Of a stretch of DNA of 64,000 bases, positions 1-9,084 are shown one piece after another; the stretch's first letter is position 1, and each line of letters begins with the position of its first letter. The stretch covers positions 107,973 through 171,972 of the forward strand of contig NZ_CAOJCN010000014.1 in the NCBI RefSeq assembly GCF_948329515.1. The letters run 5' to 3'. A model generated the notes under the pieces. The model was not told the DNA's origin. It did not search any database and saw only the letters and a list, made by a program, of their open reading frames with translations. Source of the stretch: Cohnella rhizoplanae (GTDB lineage Bacteria; Bacillota; Bacilli; Paenibacillales; Paenibacillaceae). The position numbers and the translations under genes were made by a program.

Positions 1-116
1 GCCTGCTCATCGTCGGCAGAGCCGCCTTGAGCCATGCAAATGCCGGACACGAGCACGAAGACCATGCCAATCGTCAGGAGAAGCGCAAAGAAACGAGGCG
101 CACTCATCTTTTTCAT
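1..116 (-). CDS. Secreted protein, N-terminal fragment
   Basis: Only the first 38 codons lie in the window; the gene runs off the left edge. The ATG (116-114) overlaps the TGA of the upstream HupE/UreJ_2 gene as ATGA, so translational coupling is likely. The visible peptide begins MKKMSAPRFFALLLTIG and continues as a hydrophobic stretch followed by a small, polar AQGGSADDEQ region. This is the shape of a Sec signal peptide, with cleavage likely after the alanine of MAQ. The function cannot be told from this piece. Its position suggests a partner of the membrane protein before it. Confidence 0.6.
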   Translation of the reverse strand, partial: MKKMSAPRFFALLLTIGMVFVLVSGICMAQGGSADDEQ

Positions 117-1258
117 AGAATGAATATCCGATCGACGAACCAGTAGAAACCAGCGATAAAAATGGCTGCGGATGCTACGATCGTTACTCTTCTGAGAGAG
201 AACCTTTTCTTGATCAAGTAAAGCAGGGGCAGCGCTATGAACAGGATCATCAGCTGTCCAAATTCTACGCCAACGTTAAACGAGACCACCGAGCGAACCA
301 GATTCGATTGATCGGCGACATACGCCTGGAGTACGCTGGCAAACCCGAATCCATGAACCAAGCCAAACATAAAGGTGACCAGCCATCGATAATTCACTTT
401 TTTCGCCAATAGATTCTCCGCCGCGATATAACAGATGGAGAGGGCAATGACGCTCTCGACAAACTTGGCGTTCAGATTGATAATATGCAGGGCCGCGAGC
501 AGCAAAGTAATGCTATGCGCCACAGTGAACGACGTGATGATCTTGAGGGCTTCCCTTGCGGATAGACCGATCACAATCAATGCTAGCAGGAACGCGATGT
601 GATCATACCCGGTTAAGATATGCTTGATGCCGAGTACGAAGTAAGTGAAGATTTCGGACAAAAACGCCGCGGTTTTATCGGAGAATTCCCATACGGTATT
701 GTTGGCGTCGAATATATATTGCAGATCCGGCTGGGTCTTGTCGAAGACCGCCTGCACCGCATCGTCGTCGGCATCGGTGTAGTAGACATAGCCCAGATTC
801 ACATGCTGATTGCCGGTCTCTTCAAGCAACAGGCGGTAACCGATTTTAACCTTGTTTTCTTGCCAATCGAAATGAAGGCCGCTTATTTTCAGCCATATTT
901 TCCACAGGGTCCCTTCCCTCTCTATTTTAACGACCTTTTCCGGATAGGAGCGGCCATTGACGGAGACCGATAGTTTCTCGTCGATATAGGGTTGAATGAC
1001 TTCCGTGGTCATTTTCTGGAGCTGGTCGGCAGTGAGATGGTCCAGATCGTACCCTAGCTCCTTGATCCCTCTGATTTCCTGAAACAAAGCGGGGTCGAGT
1101 TCGATCGTGGACAGAATGCGATCCTTGCCGAAGGCCCATTTGGAGCCTCCTATATACATGTCGTGGGCAAGGGCGGAGGGCGTTGCGCACAATAACAAGG
1201 CGAATACGAGGACCAATGCCGCTAGTTTTCTGTATCCTTGGGTAAGCATCCGATGCAC
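113..1258 (-). CDS. HupE/UreJ_2 family membrane protein
   Basis: A 381-residue protein with a signal peptide (about residues 1-31, ending ATPSALAHD), an extracytoplasmic domain to about residue 200, and then six or so membrane segments. The membrane half carries HILTGYDHIAFLLAL and LVHGFGFASVL, whose conserved histidines and aspartate are typical of the HupE/UreJ_2 family; related HupE/UreJ proteins are linked to nickel or other metal handling. The family members with a long outside domain have no well-defined role. It is followed by a coupled secreted protein (ATGA overlap) and preceded by a hairpin that separates it from the SLH phosphatase gene. The family call is good; the substrate is unknown. 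Confidence 0.75.
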   Translation of the reverse strand: MHRMLTQGYRKLAALVLVFALLLCATPSALAHDMYIGGSKWAFGKDRILSTIELDPALFQEIRGIKELGYDLDHLTADQLQKMTTEVIQPYIDEKLSVSVNGRSYPEKVVKIEREGTLWKIWLKISGLHFDWQENKVKIGYRLLLEETGNQHVNLGYVYYTDADDDAVQAVFDKTQPDLQYIFDANNTVWEFSDKTAAFLSEIFTYFVLGIKHILTGYDHIAFLLALIVIGLSAREALKIITSFTVAHSITLLLAALHIINLNAKFVESVIALSICYIAAENLLAKKVNYRWLVTFMFGLVHGFGFASVLQAYVADQSNLVRSVVSFNVGVEFGQLMILFIALPLLYLIKKRFSLRRVTIVASAAIFIAGFYWFVDRIFIL

Positions 1259-1293
1259 TCTTTTCCTTGGGATGTCGACTTATCGCAAATAAG

Positions 1294-1333
1294 AAATGGC
1301 GGAGAAGGGTTGCTTTCCTTCCCCGCCATTTTT
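1294..1333 (-). terminator. Rho-independent terminator of the SLH phosphatase gene
   Basis: Inverted repeat AAATGGCGG / CCGCCATTT with further pairing (AGAAGGG / TCCTTCC) inside. On the minus strand it is followed by TTTCTTATTT, and on the plus strand by TTTTTAATT. It lies just after the stop of the large SLH gene and before the HupE/UreJ_2 gene. Confidence 0.6.
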
Positions 1334-1345
1334 AATTAAACCCGC

Positions 1346-4300
1346 TTAAAGGCTGCCGTTCTGCTGCAGCATCAGATAGAGACGGTAGATCATTTGCGCG
1401 GTCTCCGCCCGAGTCGCTTGACCCGCCGGGTTCAGCGCCGAGCCGCTGCCCTTGACGATGCCGATGTTGGCCATCTCTTCCACGGCCTTGACCGCGTAAG
1501 GCGCGAGCTTCGCCGCGTCCTTGAAGCCGCTCAGATCCGCCGGCGTGCCGCTCAGTTTGAGCTTGCCGGTGACGTCCATCGCCCGGCTCATGAGCACCAT
1601 CATGTCCTGACGCGAGATGTAATCGCGAGGATTGAACTTGTTGTCGCCCTGGCCGTTCGCGATGCCCAGCGCCTTGACGACTCCAAGCGACTCATAGTAG
1701 TAGGCGTTCGCGTCCACGTCGCTGAAGTTGGACGTAACATCCGCCTTGAGGTTCAGCATGCGGACGAGCATCTCCATAAAGTCGGCCCGCGTAATCCGCT
1801 GGCTCGGCTCGAAGGTCGTGGCCGACGTGCCCGTGATGATGCCCTTGTCGGCCAGCACGGAGATTGCGTCTTTCGCCCAATCGTAATGCGAATCGAGGTC
1901 TTTGAACGGGTTGGCCGGAATGACCGGCGTGCCGCCGTTACCTGGATTCGACGGCGTTCCGCCGCCGTTGTTCGGCGTTCCTCCGCCGTTACTCGGCGTT
2001 CCGCCTCCGTTGTTCGGCGTTCCGCCGCCGTTGTTCGGCGTGCTGCCGCCGTTATTCGGCGTTCCGCCGCCGTTGTTCGGCGTTCCGCCGCCGTTGTCCG
2101 GCGTTCCTCCGCCGTTGTCTGGTGTTCCGCCGCCGTTGTCCGGCGTTCCTCCGCCATTGTCCGGCGTTCCGCCGCCGTTGCCCGGATTCGTCGTATCCGC
2201 GTTTTTGTAGATGATATAGAGCTGCGGAATTTGGTCGGCGTGTTCGCCGGCGCCCTCGAAGGACTCGGCGGTTCTCGTGCCCTGGCCGGATAGCAGGAGG
2301 GTCAGCGCATTCCCTTCCTTCCAGTCCGCCTTATTTACGATCCCCTGCACGACGGCCGCAAGGTTAGGCGTTTGCTGGGCTGGACCGGCTTCGTGCTCGA
2401 CCGTCCACGCAGGCACGTCCTTCCAGCTTACGTATTCCTTCGTCTTCACGCGCGACGATACATTGCCCGGTTTATCCAGAAGCGAGTTGGCAATGTCCTC
2501 CGCATAGATGCTCACGTCAAACGGATCCATGTTCTTATCCGGCTCGTCGACGGAAAACTGAACATAGGCGTCAAGAATCTTAGCCCCTTTAGGAATAGCC
2601 AGACCGGCAAATCGGAGCGCGATCTGTTGATTGAGCTCAGGGGAGCCTTCCATTACGATTTCCAGATCGGAGCTCTCAAGATCCAACGTTCCGTCCGCGC
2701 GTTCTTCTGTATCGTCATAAGGGGTTTTGATCGGCGATACGAGCACGTGGGAATCTGCGTCGGTTGAAGATCCCACGATGATGGATACCTTATTGCTGGC
2801 GACCGTGATTCCTTGGACGGTAACTTCCGCCTGAATGACGACGGTCGTCGGGCGCAGCGGCTTGTTTTTAACGGTTACGACGCCGTCCTTGGAGATAGAC
2901 ACGATATCCTCGGCGTTTGGCTTGAATTGGACGGCGGCCGAAGCAAGGTCCATGTCCGCTGCCAGATTGTCTTTCGCCGATAAGGTTAGCTTAGCCGCAG
3001 CGTCGCCGGACATCGTATCGCGATCCGACGTTAGCTTTACTTCTGCCAGCCCATTCGGATTTTGGATATTTAGGGTCACGACATTGCTTTTGACGATATT
3101 GCCACCGTCGTAGATCTCGGCCCACACCTGGACAGCCTCATTAAATACAGGCTTCTTCTTGATCGTGACCGTGCCATCCTTCGCAATGGAAACCAAATCG
3201 GGCTTATCCGTTTTATAGCTTACATTGGCGTTGGTAAGGTCCACATTGGCGTCCTTGCTGTCCACAGCCGTCAGGCTGAGCTTAACCTTGCTCTGCGGAT
3301 CGTTCGTCGGCAAGGCATCCCCATCCGCGGCCAGCGTTGCCTTGGCGATATCCAGAGATTCCTGCGGACTGTTGTGAACCGTCAGGGTCTCGATTATCGT
3401 GCCGTCGATCCGGCGGGAGGTCACGTTCATCGTATCCCCCGCCACGTCGAACTCGGTCAAAAAGTAAGACTTGTCGGCCGTGACGATGTTCGGCCAGGTC
3501 GGGTCCACATTATACGACGGAGCGCCGCCGCCGCCGGAGGTGAGGTACTCGATCCCGTCGACCTCTGCGCGTGCGTAGTTATGGTTGTGACCGTTCAGAT
3601 ACAACGGCACCCCGAATTGCTTCAGGATCGGATGGATATATTTCTGGAGATCCGTATTGTTCTCATGCGTGCCGGCACCCCATGCCGGCTGATGGCCCAT
3701 GACGATTTTCCAAGGCTTGGTCGAGCTGGCCAGATCGTTAATCAGCCAGTTATACTGCGCGGAGCCTTCCTTAAAGTCCGCATATTCGTCCAGCACCGAG
3801 ATATGTACCGGGCCGTAGTCGAAGGACCAGTAGAAGTCGTCCACGTACGGATAGGGGAAGTACTTCTCGTAGACCGAACCTACGCCCTCATGGTTGCCTC
3901 TTGCCCCCATCATGGGGACCTCGGCCTGGAGCGCGTGCAGCTGCGGATAAGCGGACTCGGGCACGAAGTACTGCGCGGTCCAGTTGCTCTCGGAGTCGCT
4001 CGAAGCGATATCCCCGCTGTTCAGGAGCAGCGTCTGGAAGGAGGGATCGGCGATGTAAGCCTTCCGTGCCAGATCGGCTACCTGCTCCTGGTAGGCCGGT
4101 TGGGTACGGCTGTCGCCGTAGGAGAGAAACTTCACTGCGGTAGCGTCCGCGGCGGGCGCGGTGACGAACGAACCAGCCTGGCCATCTACTTCATAGTAAT
4201 ATTTCGTAGCCGGCTGCAGCCCCGAGATATTGAACTTATGCTGGTTGTCGGCACCGTACGTTTCGACGGATTCTTGCCCCATCGAATAGGAAGTGTCGGT

Positions 4301-4504
4301 CCCCCACTTGATCTGATTCGGCTGGCTGTCGCTCGTTTGCCAAAGGACGCTCATGGAAGTGTTAGTTCCTTCGTATAGCAAATACGGTCCCTTAATGATC
4401 GTGCTCCCAGCCGACACGTTGTACATGCCGATGGTGAACAGAACAGCGCATACAAACAATGCCGCCGTCAAACCTTTCCAACTGGCTTTAAGCTTAACCT
4501 TCAT
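1346..4504 (-). CDS. SLH-anchored purple acid phosphatase-like metallophosphoesterase
   Basis: A 1052-residue secreted, cell-wall-bound enzyme. The order is: signal peptide (about 1-32); an N-terminal fibronectin-III-like domain of purple acid phosphatases (ILKGPYLLYEG-type start, KYYYEV); a calcineurin-like metallophosphoesterase domain with metal-ligand motifs GDSRT, NSGDIASS, ARGNHEG, MGHQP and NGHNHNYAR; two Ig-like repeats with DGVVTVK/DGTVTIK strands; a jelly-roll-like module; a Gly/Pro/Asn-rich linker of tandem repeats (DNA 1949-2179); and three SLH domains at the C-terminus. All five phosphoesterase motifs are intact, so hydrolysis of a phosphate ester outside the cell is expected; the substrate is unknown. 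The ATG at 4504 is preferred over the GTG at 4543 because GAGAGGG precedes it at good spacing and the signal peptide starts there. Confidence 0.85.
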   Translation of the reverse strand: MKVKLKASWKGLTAALFVCAVLFTIGMYNVSAGSTIIKGPYLLYEGTNTSMSVLWQTSDSQPNQIKWGTDTSYSMGQESVETYGADNQHKFNISGLQPATKYYYEVDGQAGSFVTAPAADATAVKFLSYGDSRTQPAYQEQVADLARKAYIADPSFQTLLLNSGDIASSDSESNWTAQYFVPESAYPQLHALQAEVPMMGARGNHEGVGSVYEKYFPYPYVDDFYWSFDYGPVHISVLDEYADFKEGSAQYNWLINDLASSTKPWKIVMGHQPAWGAGTHENNTDLQKYIHPILKQFGVPLYLNGHNHNYARAEVDGIEYLTSGGGGAPSYNVDPTWPNIVTADKSYFLTEFDVAGDTMNVTSRRIDGTIIETLTVHNSPQESLDIAKATLAADGDALPTNDPQSKVKLSLTAVDSKDANVDLTNANVSYKTDKPDLVSIAKDGTVTIKKKPVFNEAVQVWAEIYDGGNIVKSNVVTLNIQNPNGLAEVKLTSDRDTMSGDAAAKLTLSAKDNLAADMDLASAAVQFKPNAEDIVSISKDGVVTVKNKPLRPTTVVIQAEVTVQGITVASNKVSIIVGSSTDADSHVLVSPIKTPYDDTEERADGTLDLESSDLEIVMEGSPELNQQIALRFAGLAIPKGAKILDAYVQFSVDEPDKNMDPFDVSIYAEDIANSLLDKPGNVSSRVKTKEYVSWKDVPAWTVEHEAGPAQQTPNLAAVVQGIVNKADWKEGNALTLLLSGQGTRTAESFEGAGEHADQIPQLYIIYKNADTTNPGNGGGTPDNGGGTPDNGGGTPDNGGGTPDNGGGTPNNGGGTPNNGGSTPNNGGGTPNNGGGTPSNGGGTPNNGGGTPSNPGNGGTPVIPANPFKDLDSHYDWAKDAISVLADKGIITGTSATTFEPSQRITRADFMEMLVRMLNLKADVTSNFSDVDANAYYYESLGVVKALGIANGQGDNKFNPRDYISRQDMMVLMSRAMDVTGKLKLSGTPADLSGFKDAAKLAPYAVKAVEEMANIGIVKGSGSALNPAGQATRAETAQMIYRLYLMLQQNGSL
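1949..2179 (-). repeat. Eleven tandem 21-bp units coding NGGGTP(D/N/S)
   Basis: Eleven in-frame 21-bp units encode a flexible Asn-Gly-Gly-Gly-Thr-Pro linker between the enzymatic part and the SLH domains of the phosphatase. Units vary mainly at the last residue (D, N or S), and one unit reads NGGSTP. Near-identical units make the array prone to length change by slippage without breaking the frame. Confidence 0.9.
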
Positions 4505-4863
4505 GTTTTCATCCCTCTCGCTTTCATTAGCAGTCGGAATCACGGAGTCCGATGATCAATCCCCCTAAATATGAACCTCCTCCTTTTCCTAGCTTCTTAC
4601 CGTGTAAAGGATACGGAAATAACAGATCATTCCGATGACCACCTGCCTCAGCAAGTATATAAATGAAACTTCTTTATAAAATTAAGGTAATGTAAATTTT
4701 CTATTAACGCTTTTTTTGGGTATAGCCGTTGGCCTCCCCCAGCCGAGCCCATATAACAAAAAACGTAGAGTTTGCAATCTTCTCTACCGGCTATAACATT
4801 CCTCGAATAATTCTTCTCTACAATATTCCTCATCATAATCCCTAACGAAAGAGATGGACTCCA
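4505..4863. other. Divergent intergenic region
   Basis: An AT-rich spacer between the SLH phosphatase gene (leftward) and the membrane-protein operon (rightward). It must hold both promoters, but no hexamer pair stands out enough to call. No gene or RNA was recognised in it. Confidence 0.5.
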
Positions 4864-5427
4864 ATGAAATCCATATTTACGGCAAGAGACTTAGCGGTTA
4901 CGCAAGCGAGCGTAGCCGCGCTGCTTTTTATATCCATCCCTTTGTTCAATGTGCTCGGATTCAGCAACCATAAGCTGGAGGCCATCCTACACGGTCTAGG
5001 CGCGACCGTCACCGTGATCATGAGTTGCCAAGTGCTTCATCTGACCTACCCCATGCTCCGGGGCAAGAAAGGAGCCGCGGTCACGCTGGAATGGGCGCTC
5101 TGGCTGACGAACCTCATGGTCTTGATTACGATCATCCTGGGCAATTGGCTCTACATCCCTTACCGGGGTCCGGATGGTCCCCAGCAATGGCTGATGTACC
5201 ATAGTCCCGAGGTCCATCTCATCGTCATGGAGTACAAAGAATTCGTCTCGCTGTACCCGCTCCCCTTGGGCATCGCGGCGGCCGTTTTATTGCGCCGGTT
5301 CCGTCATGCGCTGGAAGCGGGTTCGGCAGTTGGCGGCATCGTCGCCTTCCTGATCACGCTCTTCTGGATCTGTTTACTGATCGGACTTGTATGCGGGATC
5401 GGCTTGACGAAATTGAGAATGGTATGA
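4864..5427 (+). CDS. Membrane protein of unknown function, first gene of a four-gene operon
   Basis: A 187-residue protein with about five hydrophobic segments and short loops, including a WLYIPYRGPDG loop and a conserved-looking HSPEVHLIVMEYKE stretch. Those histidines and acids inside or next to the membrane could bind a metal or heme, but this is inference. I do not recognise the family. The stop overlaps an ATG of the next frame (ATGA at 5424-5427), and the next gene follows within 35 bases, so an operon is likely. The start ATG is preceded by AAAGAGATGGA, a weak ribosome binding site. Confidence 0.7.
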   Translation: MKSIFTARDLAVTQASVAALLFISIPLFNVLGFSNHKLEAILHGLGATVTVIMSCQVLHLTYPMLRGKKGAAVTLEWALWLTNLMVLITIILGNWLYIPYRGPDGPQQWLMYHSPEVHLIVMEYKEFVSLYPLPLGIAAAVLLRRFRHALEAGSAVGGIVAFLITLFWICLLIGLVCGIGLTKLRMV

Positions 5428-5459
5428 CCATCAACAGGGTCGGTAGGGAGAGAACAACA

Positions 5460-5852
5460 GTGAAAGAAACAAAACAACGAAAAACGGGCGAAATCGCCGC
5501 CGTCCTGCTTTCCGTATGGTTCGGTATCGCGGCGACGACGGCGAGTCACTTGTGGAGCTATTACAATCCGCTGCAGGCGAATCCGATCTTGCTGAAATGG
5601 GGCTCCTGGATTCCCTCTTGGTGGGCCATCGGTCCCTACACCGGCAAGGAAACGGCGGGACTGGCCGTCTGGTTGGGCACATGGGTCATACTCCACTGGA
5701 CGCTCGGCTGGAAAGAGGTCAAGCTGAAGCCGTGGACGATCGGATTTGCGATCGCCTTTCTTGCCAATCTGATCCTTCTCTGGCCGACCGTCTACCACGC
5801 CCTCATGTGGTGGCCTTCCTTGCCGAACACGTTACCGGGAGGGGAGGGTTAA
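5460..5852 (+). CDS. Small membrane protein of unknown function
   Basis: A 130-residue protein with about three membrane segments (AAVLLSVWFGIAATTASHLW, a central TAGLAVWLGTWVILHWTLGW and FAIAFLANLILLWPTVYHAL regions), tryptophan-rich and with several intramembrane histidines. The GTG at 5460 is chosen because AGGGAG precedes it at proper spacing. Earlier in-frame starts at 5391 and 5424 overlap the preceding gene. It lies between another membrane protein and a secreted protein, with 3 bases to the next start. It may form a membrane complex with the gene before it; no family was recognised. Confidence 0.65.
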   Translation: MKETKQRKTGEIAAVLLSVWFGIAATTASHLWSYYNPLQANPILLKWGSWIPSWWAIGPYTGKETAGLAVWLGTWVILHWTLGWKEVKLKPWTIGFAIAFLANLILLWPTVYHALMWWPSLPNTLPGGEG

Positions 5853-5855
5853 GCG

Positions 5856-7277
5856 ATGGCGGTCCTATACAAGTACAAGCTTTCTTTATCGCTGCTCGCG
5901 TTCATTGGCGTTCTGTTCTGTTCCTTCTTTTGGACAAAGGTACCCCTGGAGGGGTCCAAATCGTCCTACGCGTCCTCCGCGTCGTTTCGGTTTGGGTACT
6001 TCAGCCAACAGGATGGGGATATCGGGGAATGGATCAAGCGATTCCGGGACATCTCGTATTTTGCAGCGTCCGACCGGCTGCTGCAGCGTCATCCTGAAGC
6101 GCGATCGTTTCAGGTCTACCCCGTCTATGACGGATCAAGGGCGGAACAGGACTTCGACCAGGCGTATCCCCATGTGCCTACAGAGACGCTCCCGGGCTAC
6201 GGGAAATCCGTATATGCGATTACGCAAGGGAACGCCAGACTCTTCTTCCTGAACGCCGGCCGGTTGCAGGATGCGGGAGACAACCAATTGGAGTGGGTCC
6301 GCAAGACGATGAGTGGAAAAAAGCAAACCTTCGCCATGGCCTGGCTAGACGAAGATCCGAAACGTCCCGAGGCGTGGAAGGCGCTCAGGTCGGCCGGTAT
6401 CGGCGCGGTCTTCATCCGCGACACCGTCTACGTACTTCATTTAGCCGTTGCCCGCGAGCCTTCCGACGATCGGCCCTCTGCGTATGAGGATTGGGACGTA
6501 TGGGACCTGTCCGGGATGAAGGAAACGCCTTTTATAACGGTAATGGAAGCGAATGAAAACGCGTTGGTCCTTAAAGCGGAGAACGAACAGCGAGAGATAT
6601 TGGATCAACTCGAACTGAACGCCGATAATCTGGCTTCGTGGGACCTTGCCACGTTAAAGGAAAAAGAAGAAATTCCGCTTGTCGGCATTCAATCCCTATG
6701 GCACTACCATCCGGGCGACGAATCCATTCGATCCGCCCTACCCGAAGGGGTAGACTTAGTGGGCGAAGGTCCGATTATTGAAACCGCGCACACAGAAGCG
6801 GTCCCCCTCCCTGCTTATGATTGGCGCAGTCCGGATTACGACGATTCCGACTGGAGAGCCGGCAGAGCGCCTTTGGGATATACGAATAGCAAAGAGCGGA
6901 AGACTTCTATTCAAACCAACGTAGAGGTCGTAGCGTCACCTACCTATTATTTCCGCAAGTCGTTCCAGCTGAATGGCGATCCGGAGAAGCTGTCCGATCT
7001 ATTTTTGAATATCGCTTACGAGGACGGTTACGTCGTTTATCTGAACGGCCAGGAAGTATCCCGAGACGCCATACTGACCGGGATTCTGACCGAATCCTCG
7101 CTTGCGTTCCCAAATGAGTTTTCCTTCTATCGAAGAGTCGATCTAAAAGCCCATTTAAACAAGCTTGTGAAGGGGACCAATGAAATTGCCGTAGAAGTAC
7201 ACCGCGGACATCCCGGCGCGCCGAATCTGTTTTTTGACCTCGGCCTGTCCGTTGAATCCAATGGAGAGGAACGTTAA
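5856..7277 (+). CDS. Secreted phosphoesterase-like protein without metal ligands, with C-terminal jelly-roll domain
   Basis: A 473-residue protein with an N-terminal signal anchor (about 8-28). Residues roughly 60-200 have the spacing of the second half of a calcineurin-like phosphoesterase (RLFFLNAGRLQ...QLEWVRKTM, then AMAWLDEDP where the family has a histidine, and an AGIGAVFIRD strand). The GD, GNH and GHxH metal motifs are absent. Residues about 320-470 form a galactose-binding-like jelly roll (DWRSPDYDDSDWRAG, YFRKSFQL, YEDGYVVYLNGQEVSR, GTNEIAVEVH), a module often attached to secreted phosphoesterases. It may be a non-catalytic partner of the intact SLH phosphatase encoded divergently nearby. 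It is tightly packed between membrane-protein and lipoprotein genes. Confidence 0.6.
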   Translation: MAVLYKYKLSLSLLAFIGVLFCSFFWTKVPLEGSKSSYASSASFRFGYFSQQDGDIGEWIKRFRDISYFAASDRLLQRHPEARSFQVYPVYDGSRAEQDFDQAYPHVPTETLPGYGKSVYAITQGNARLFFLNAGRLQDAGDNQLEWVRKTMSGKKQTFAMAWLDEDPKRPEAWKALRSAGIGAVFIRDTVYVLHLAVAREPSDDRPSAYEDWDVWDLSGMKETPFITVMEANENALVLKAENEQREILDQLELNADNLASWDLATLKEKEEIPLVGIQSLWHYHPGDESIRSALPEGVDLVGEGPIIETAHTEAVPLPAYDWRSPDYDDSDWRAGRAPLGYTNSKERKTSIQTNVEVVASPTYYFRKSFQLNGDPEKLSDLFLNIAYEDGYVVYLNGQEVSRDAILTGILTESSLAFPNEFSFYRRVDLKAHLNKLVKGTNEIAVEVHRGHPGAPNLFFDLGLSVESNGEER

Positions 7278-7279
7278 CC

Positions 7280-7663
7280 ATGCGAACGAACGCGCTGGAA
7301 GGCATACGAAAACCCGCAAGGCGTAACGCTGCGTTAGGCTTGCTGCTCGTTATTCTAGCCTTATCGGCGACCGGCTGCGTCCCAGCTCCGAAAAGCTCGA
7401 TTCCGATGGCCGACATTGCCGTGACGAATACCCATCTGATCGTCCAGAACGAAACCGGATTCGTATGGTTCGGCGCGAAGCTTACGATTGACGACAAGTA
7501 CACCTATGAAGCGCCGATCATGCCCAACGGCAAATCCAGCATGCCGTTAGCCGGATTCGTAGACGATCAAGGCCATGGCTACAAGCGCGACCGGTGGAGC
7601 ATCCGCCACCTGACGATCGACGTTACCGATACGTTGGGCGGCAAAAAGCACTTTAGCTGGTGA
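7280..7663 (+). CDS. Lipoprotein of unknown function
   Basis: A 127-residue protein with a lipoprotein signal: a basic N-terminus, a hydrophobic core and the lipobox LSATGC, so the mature protein would be lipidated at Cys33. The mature part is short, with beta-strand-like alternation (HLIVQNETGFVWFGAKLTI, then an MPNGKSSMPLAGF turn). It starts 2 bases after the previous stop and is the last gene of the operon, followed by a hairpin terminator at 7732-7774. It probably acts on the outer face of the membrane with the three upstream products. Confidence 0.65.
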   Translation: MRTNALEGIRKPARRNAALGLLLVILALSATGCVPAPKSSIPMADIAVTNTHLIVQNETGFVWFGAKLTIDDKYTYEAPIMPNGKSSMPLAGFVDDQGHGYKRDRWSIRHLTIDVTDTLGGKKHFSW

Positions 7664-7731
7664 AGCCAAAAATGAAAAGCGGCCATCGCATGCATACTTC
7701 GATAGCTTGCCCTGTGTAGTAAATGTTAGTA

Positions 7732-7774
7732 AAGGCGATCGCGCTTCCCTAAGGGATTTAAGCACGATCGCCTT
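7732..7774. terminator. Bidirectional terminator-like hairpin
   Basis: A perfect 10-bp stem AAGGCGATCG / CGATCGCCTT encloses a second small hairpin (TTCCCTAAGGGA). It lies between the convergent lipoprotein operon and the MFS gene. T-tracts are short on both sides. Confidence 0.6.
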
Positions 7775-7788
7775 CAACAATTATTGCG

Positions 7789-8976
7789 TTATTCGGTTTG
7801 ACTGACTAGAGAACGGTTATTGACTGTCGAGGTAACCGTAAGAAGGATGAGTACCAAAGCGAACGAGAACGCTCCCAGCCACATCGCGCTGGTTACATTG
7901 ATCGTATCGACTGCCAAACCGCCTATTAAAGCTCCCAAGCTGACAGACAACTGATAAATACCTACATAGATCGGACTCATGGCTTCTATAGCATTCCCAG
8001 CAGTTGAAAAAACCAATAGCTGCAGGCCCAAGGGAGCCATTCCCCAGGCGATTGCCCAAATAATGAAAGCAATGATTGAAATGACAACGTTATGTCCAAA
8101 CAGTGAAATGCCCAGCAATGAAATAAGGAAAATAACTACTGTTCCCACTAACAATCCCTTGAGGCTGCGTTCGGCAATGAAACCAGCGGCAAAATTGCTT
8201 AGGAAGGAAACAATCCCGTAGACAAGCAGTATCGCACTGAGCAGACTCGGGCCGGTTCCAGTCACTTGCTGGAAAAAGGGTGTTATATACGTGTAGGCTG
8301 CAAATTGACCACCCACAACGAGAATCGCAATAACAAAGACCGTTATTACTTTCCTCATTTTCAACAGCTCCAAAAAATCTTTTCCACGAACCCCCTGTTC
8401 CATCGGAATTCTCGGTTGCAGTATGAGCTGGATGATAAAAACAGCAATCGCAAGTATGCATCCTACCATGAAAACGTTTCTCAAATCAAAATGTGCGGCC
8501 ATAAAAGACGCTAATGGAACACTTATGACCGTGCCAATCCCAAATCCTCCGAGGACAATCGAGGTTGCTTTTGCTACCTTCTCTTGCGGAACTAACTTTG
8601 CTTGAGCAGTCATAGCCACAGCCCAGAATCCTCCAACACTTAATCCTAGGATGATTCGCGCAATGACTAGCACAAAGAAATGGGTTGTACTCATTGAAAG
8701 TACATTAGATACAATAAGCAGCAACGACAGTCCGAGAACCACCACCCGGCGATCCAGACGTCCGATAGCTATCGTAAGAATCGGACCCGCAATGGCCGCC
8801 AGTATAGAAGTGGACGTCACTGTAATTCCGGCAGTACCCTCCGATACATCAAAGCTTCGGCTAATTTCATAAAGTAGACCAACTGGCAAAAACTCGGCAA
8901 GAGAAATTGAGAAAGCACCTAATGCAATTGCAATAATAGCAAGCCATGCATTCCTACTCTTATTACCCAATGTCAA
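7789..8976 (-). CDS. MFS drug/sugar efflux transporter (DHA1, AraJ/YdhP-like)
   Basis: A 395-residue, 12-helix major facilitator. The first half carries the family pattern for DHA1 exporters: an acidic residue in helix 1 (SLAEFLPVGLL), the loop 2-3 motif IAIGRLDRR, and the helix 4-5 signature ARIILGLSVGGFWAVA. Expected activity is proton-coupled efflux of a small toxic or metabolic compound. The start is TTG at 8976, chosen because AGGGGGA lies directly upstream; no in-frame ATG fits. It lies 108 bases downstream of the quinone oxidoreductase and probably belongs with it and the TetR gene. Base composition looks more AT-rich than the flanking sugar region, compatible with transfer as a unit. 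Confidence 0.85.
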   Translation of the reverse strand: MTLGNKSRNAWLAIIAIALGAFSISLAEFLPVGLLYEISRSFDVSEGTAGITVTSTSILAAIAGPILTIAIGRLDRRVVVLGLSLLLIVSNVLSMSTTHFFVLVIARIILGLSVGGFWAVAMTAQAKLVPQEKVAKATSIVLGGFGIGTVISVPLASFMAAHFDLRNVFMVGCILAIAVFIIQLILQPRIPMEQGVRGKDFLELLKMRKVITVFVIAILVVGGQFAAYTYITPFFQQVTGTGPSLLSAILLVYGIVSFLSNFAAGFIAERSLKGLLVGTVVIFLISLLGISLFGHNVVISIIAFIIWAIAWGMAPLGLQLLVFSTAGNAIEAMSPIYVGIYQLSVSLGALIGGLAVDTINVTSAMWLGAFSFALVLILLTVTSTVNNRSLVSQTE

Positions 8977-9084
8977 GCATCCCCCTGTTACATATTGTTG
9001 CAGGTATGAATCCGGAGCCTAAGAGAGATCAGCAACTGTGAGATCGAAGACCGAAATGCGCAGCGGTTTGTTTAGCCGTTCGTT

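Noticed and set aside
1949..2179. Possible CRISPR array
   Set aside because: Units are contiguous 21-bp coding repeats without spacers, in frame with the SLH protein.
4648..4836. 62-residue minus-strand frame in the divergent intergenic region
   Set aside because: No ribosome binding site or recognisable domain, and it lies in the promoter region of the SLH gene.
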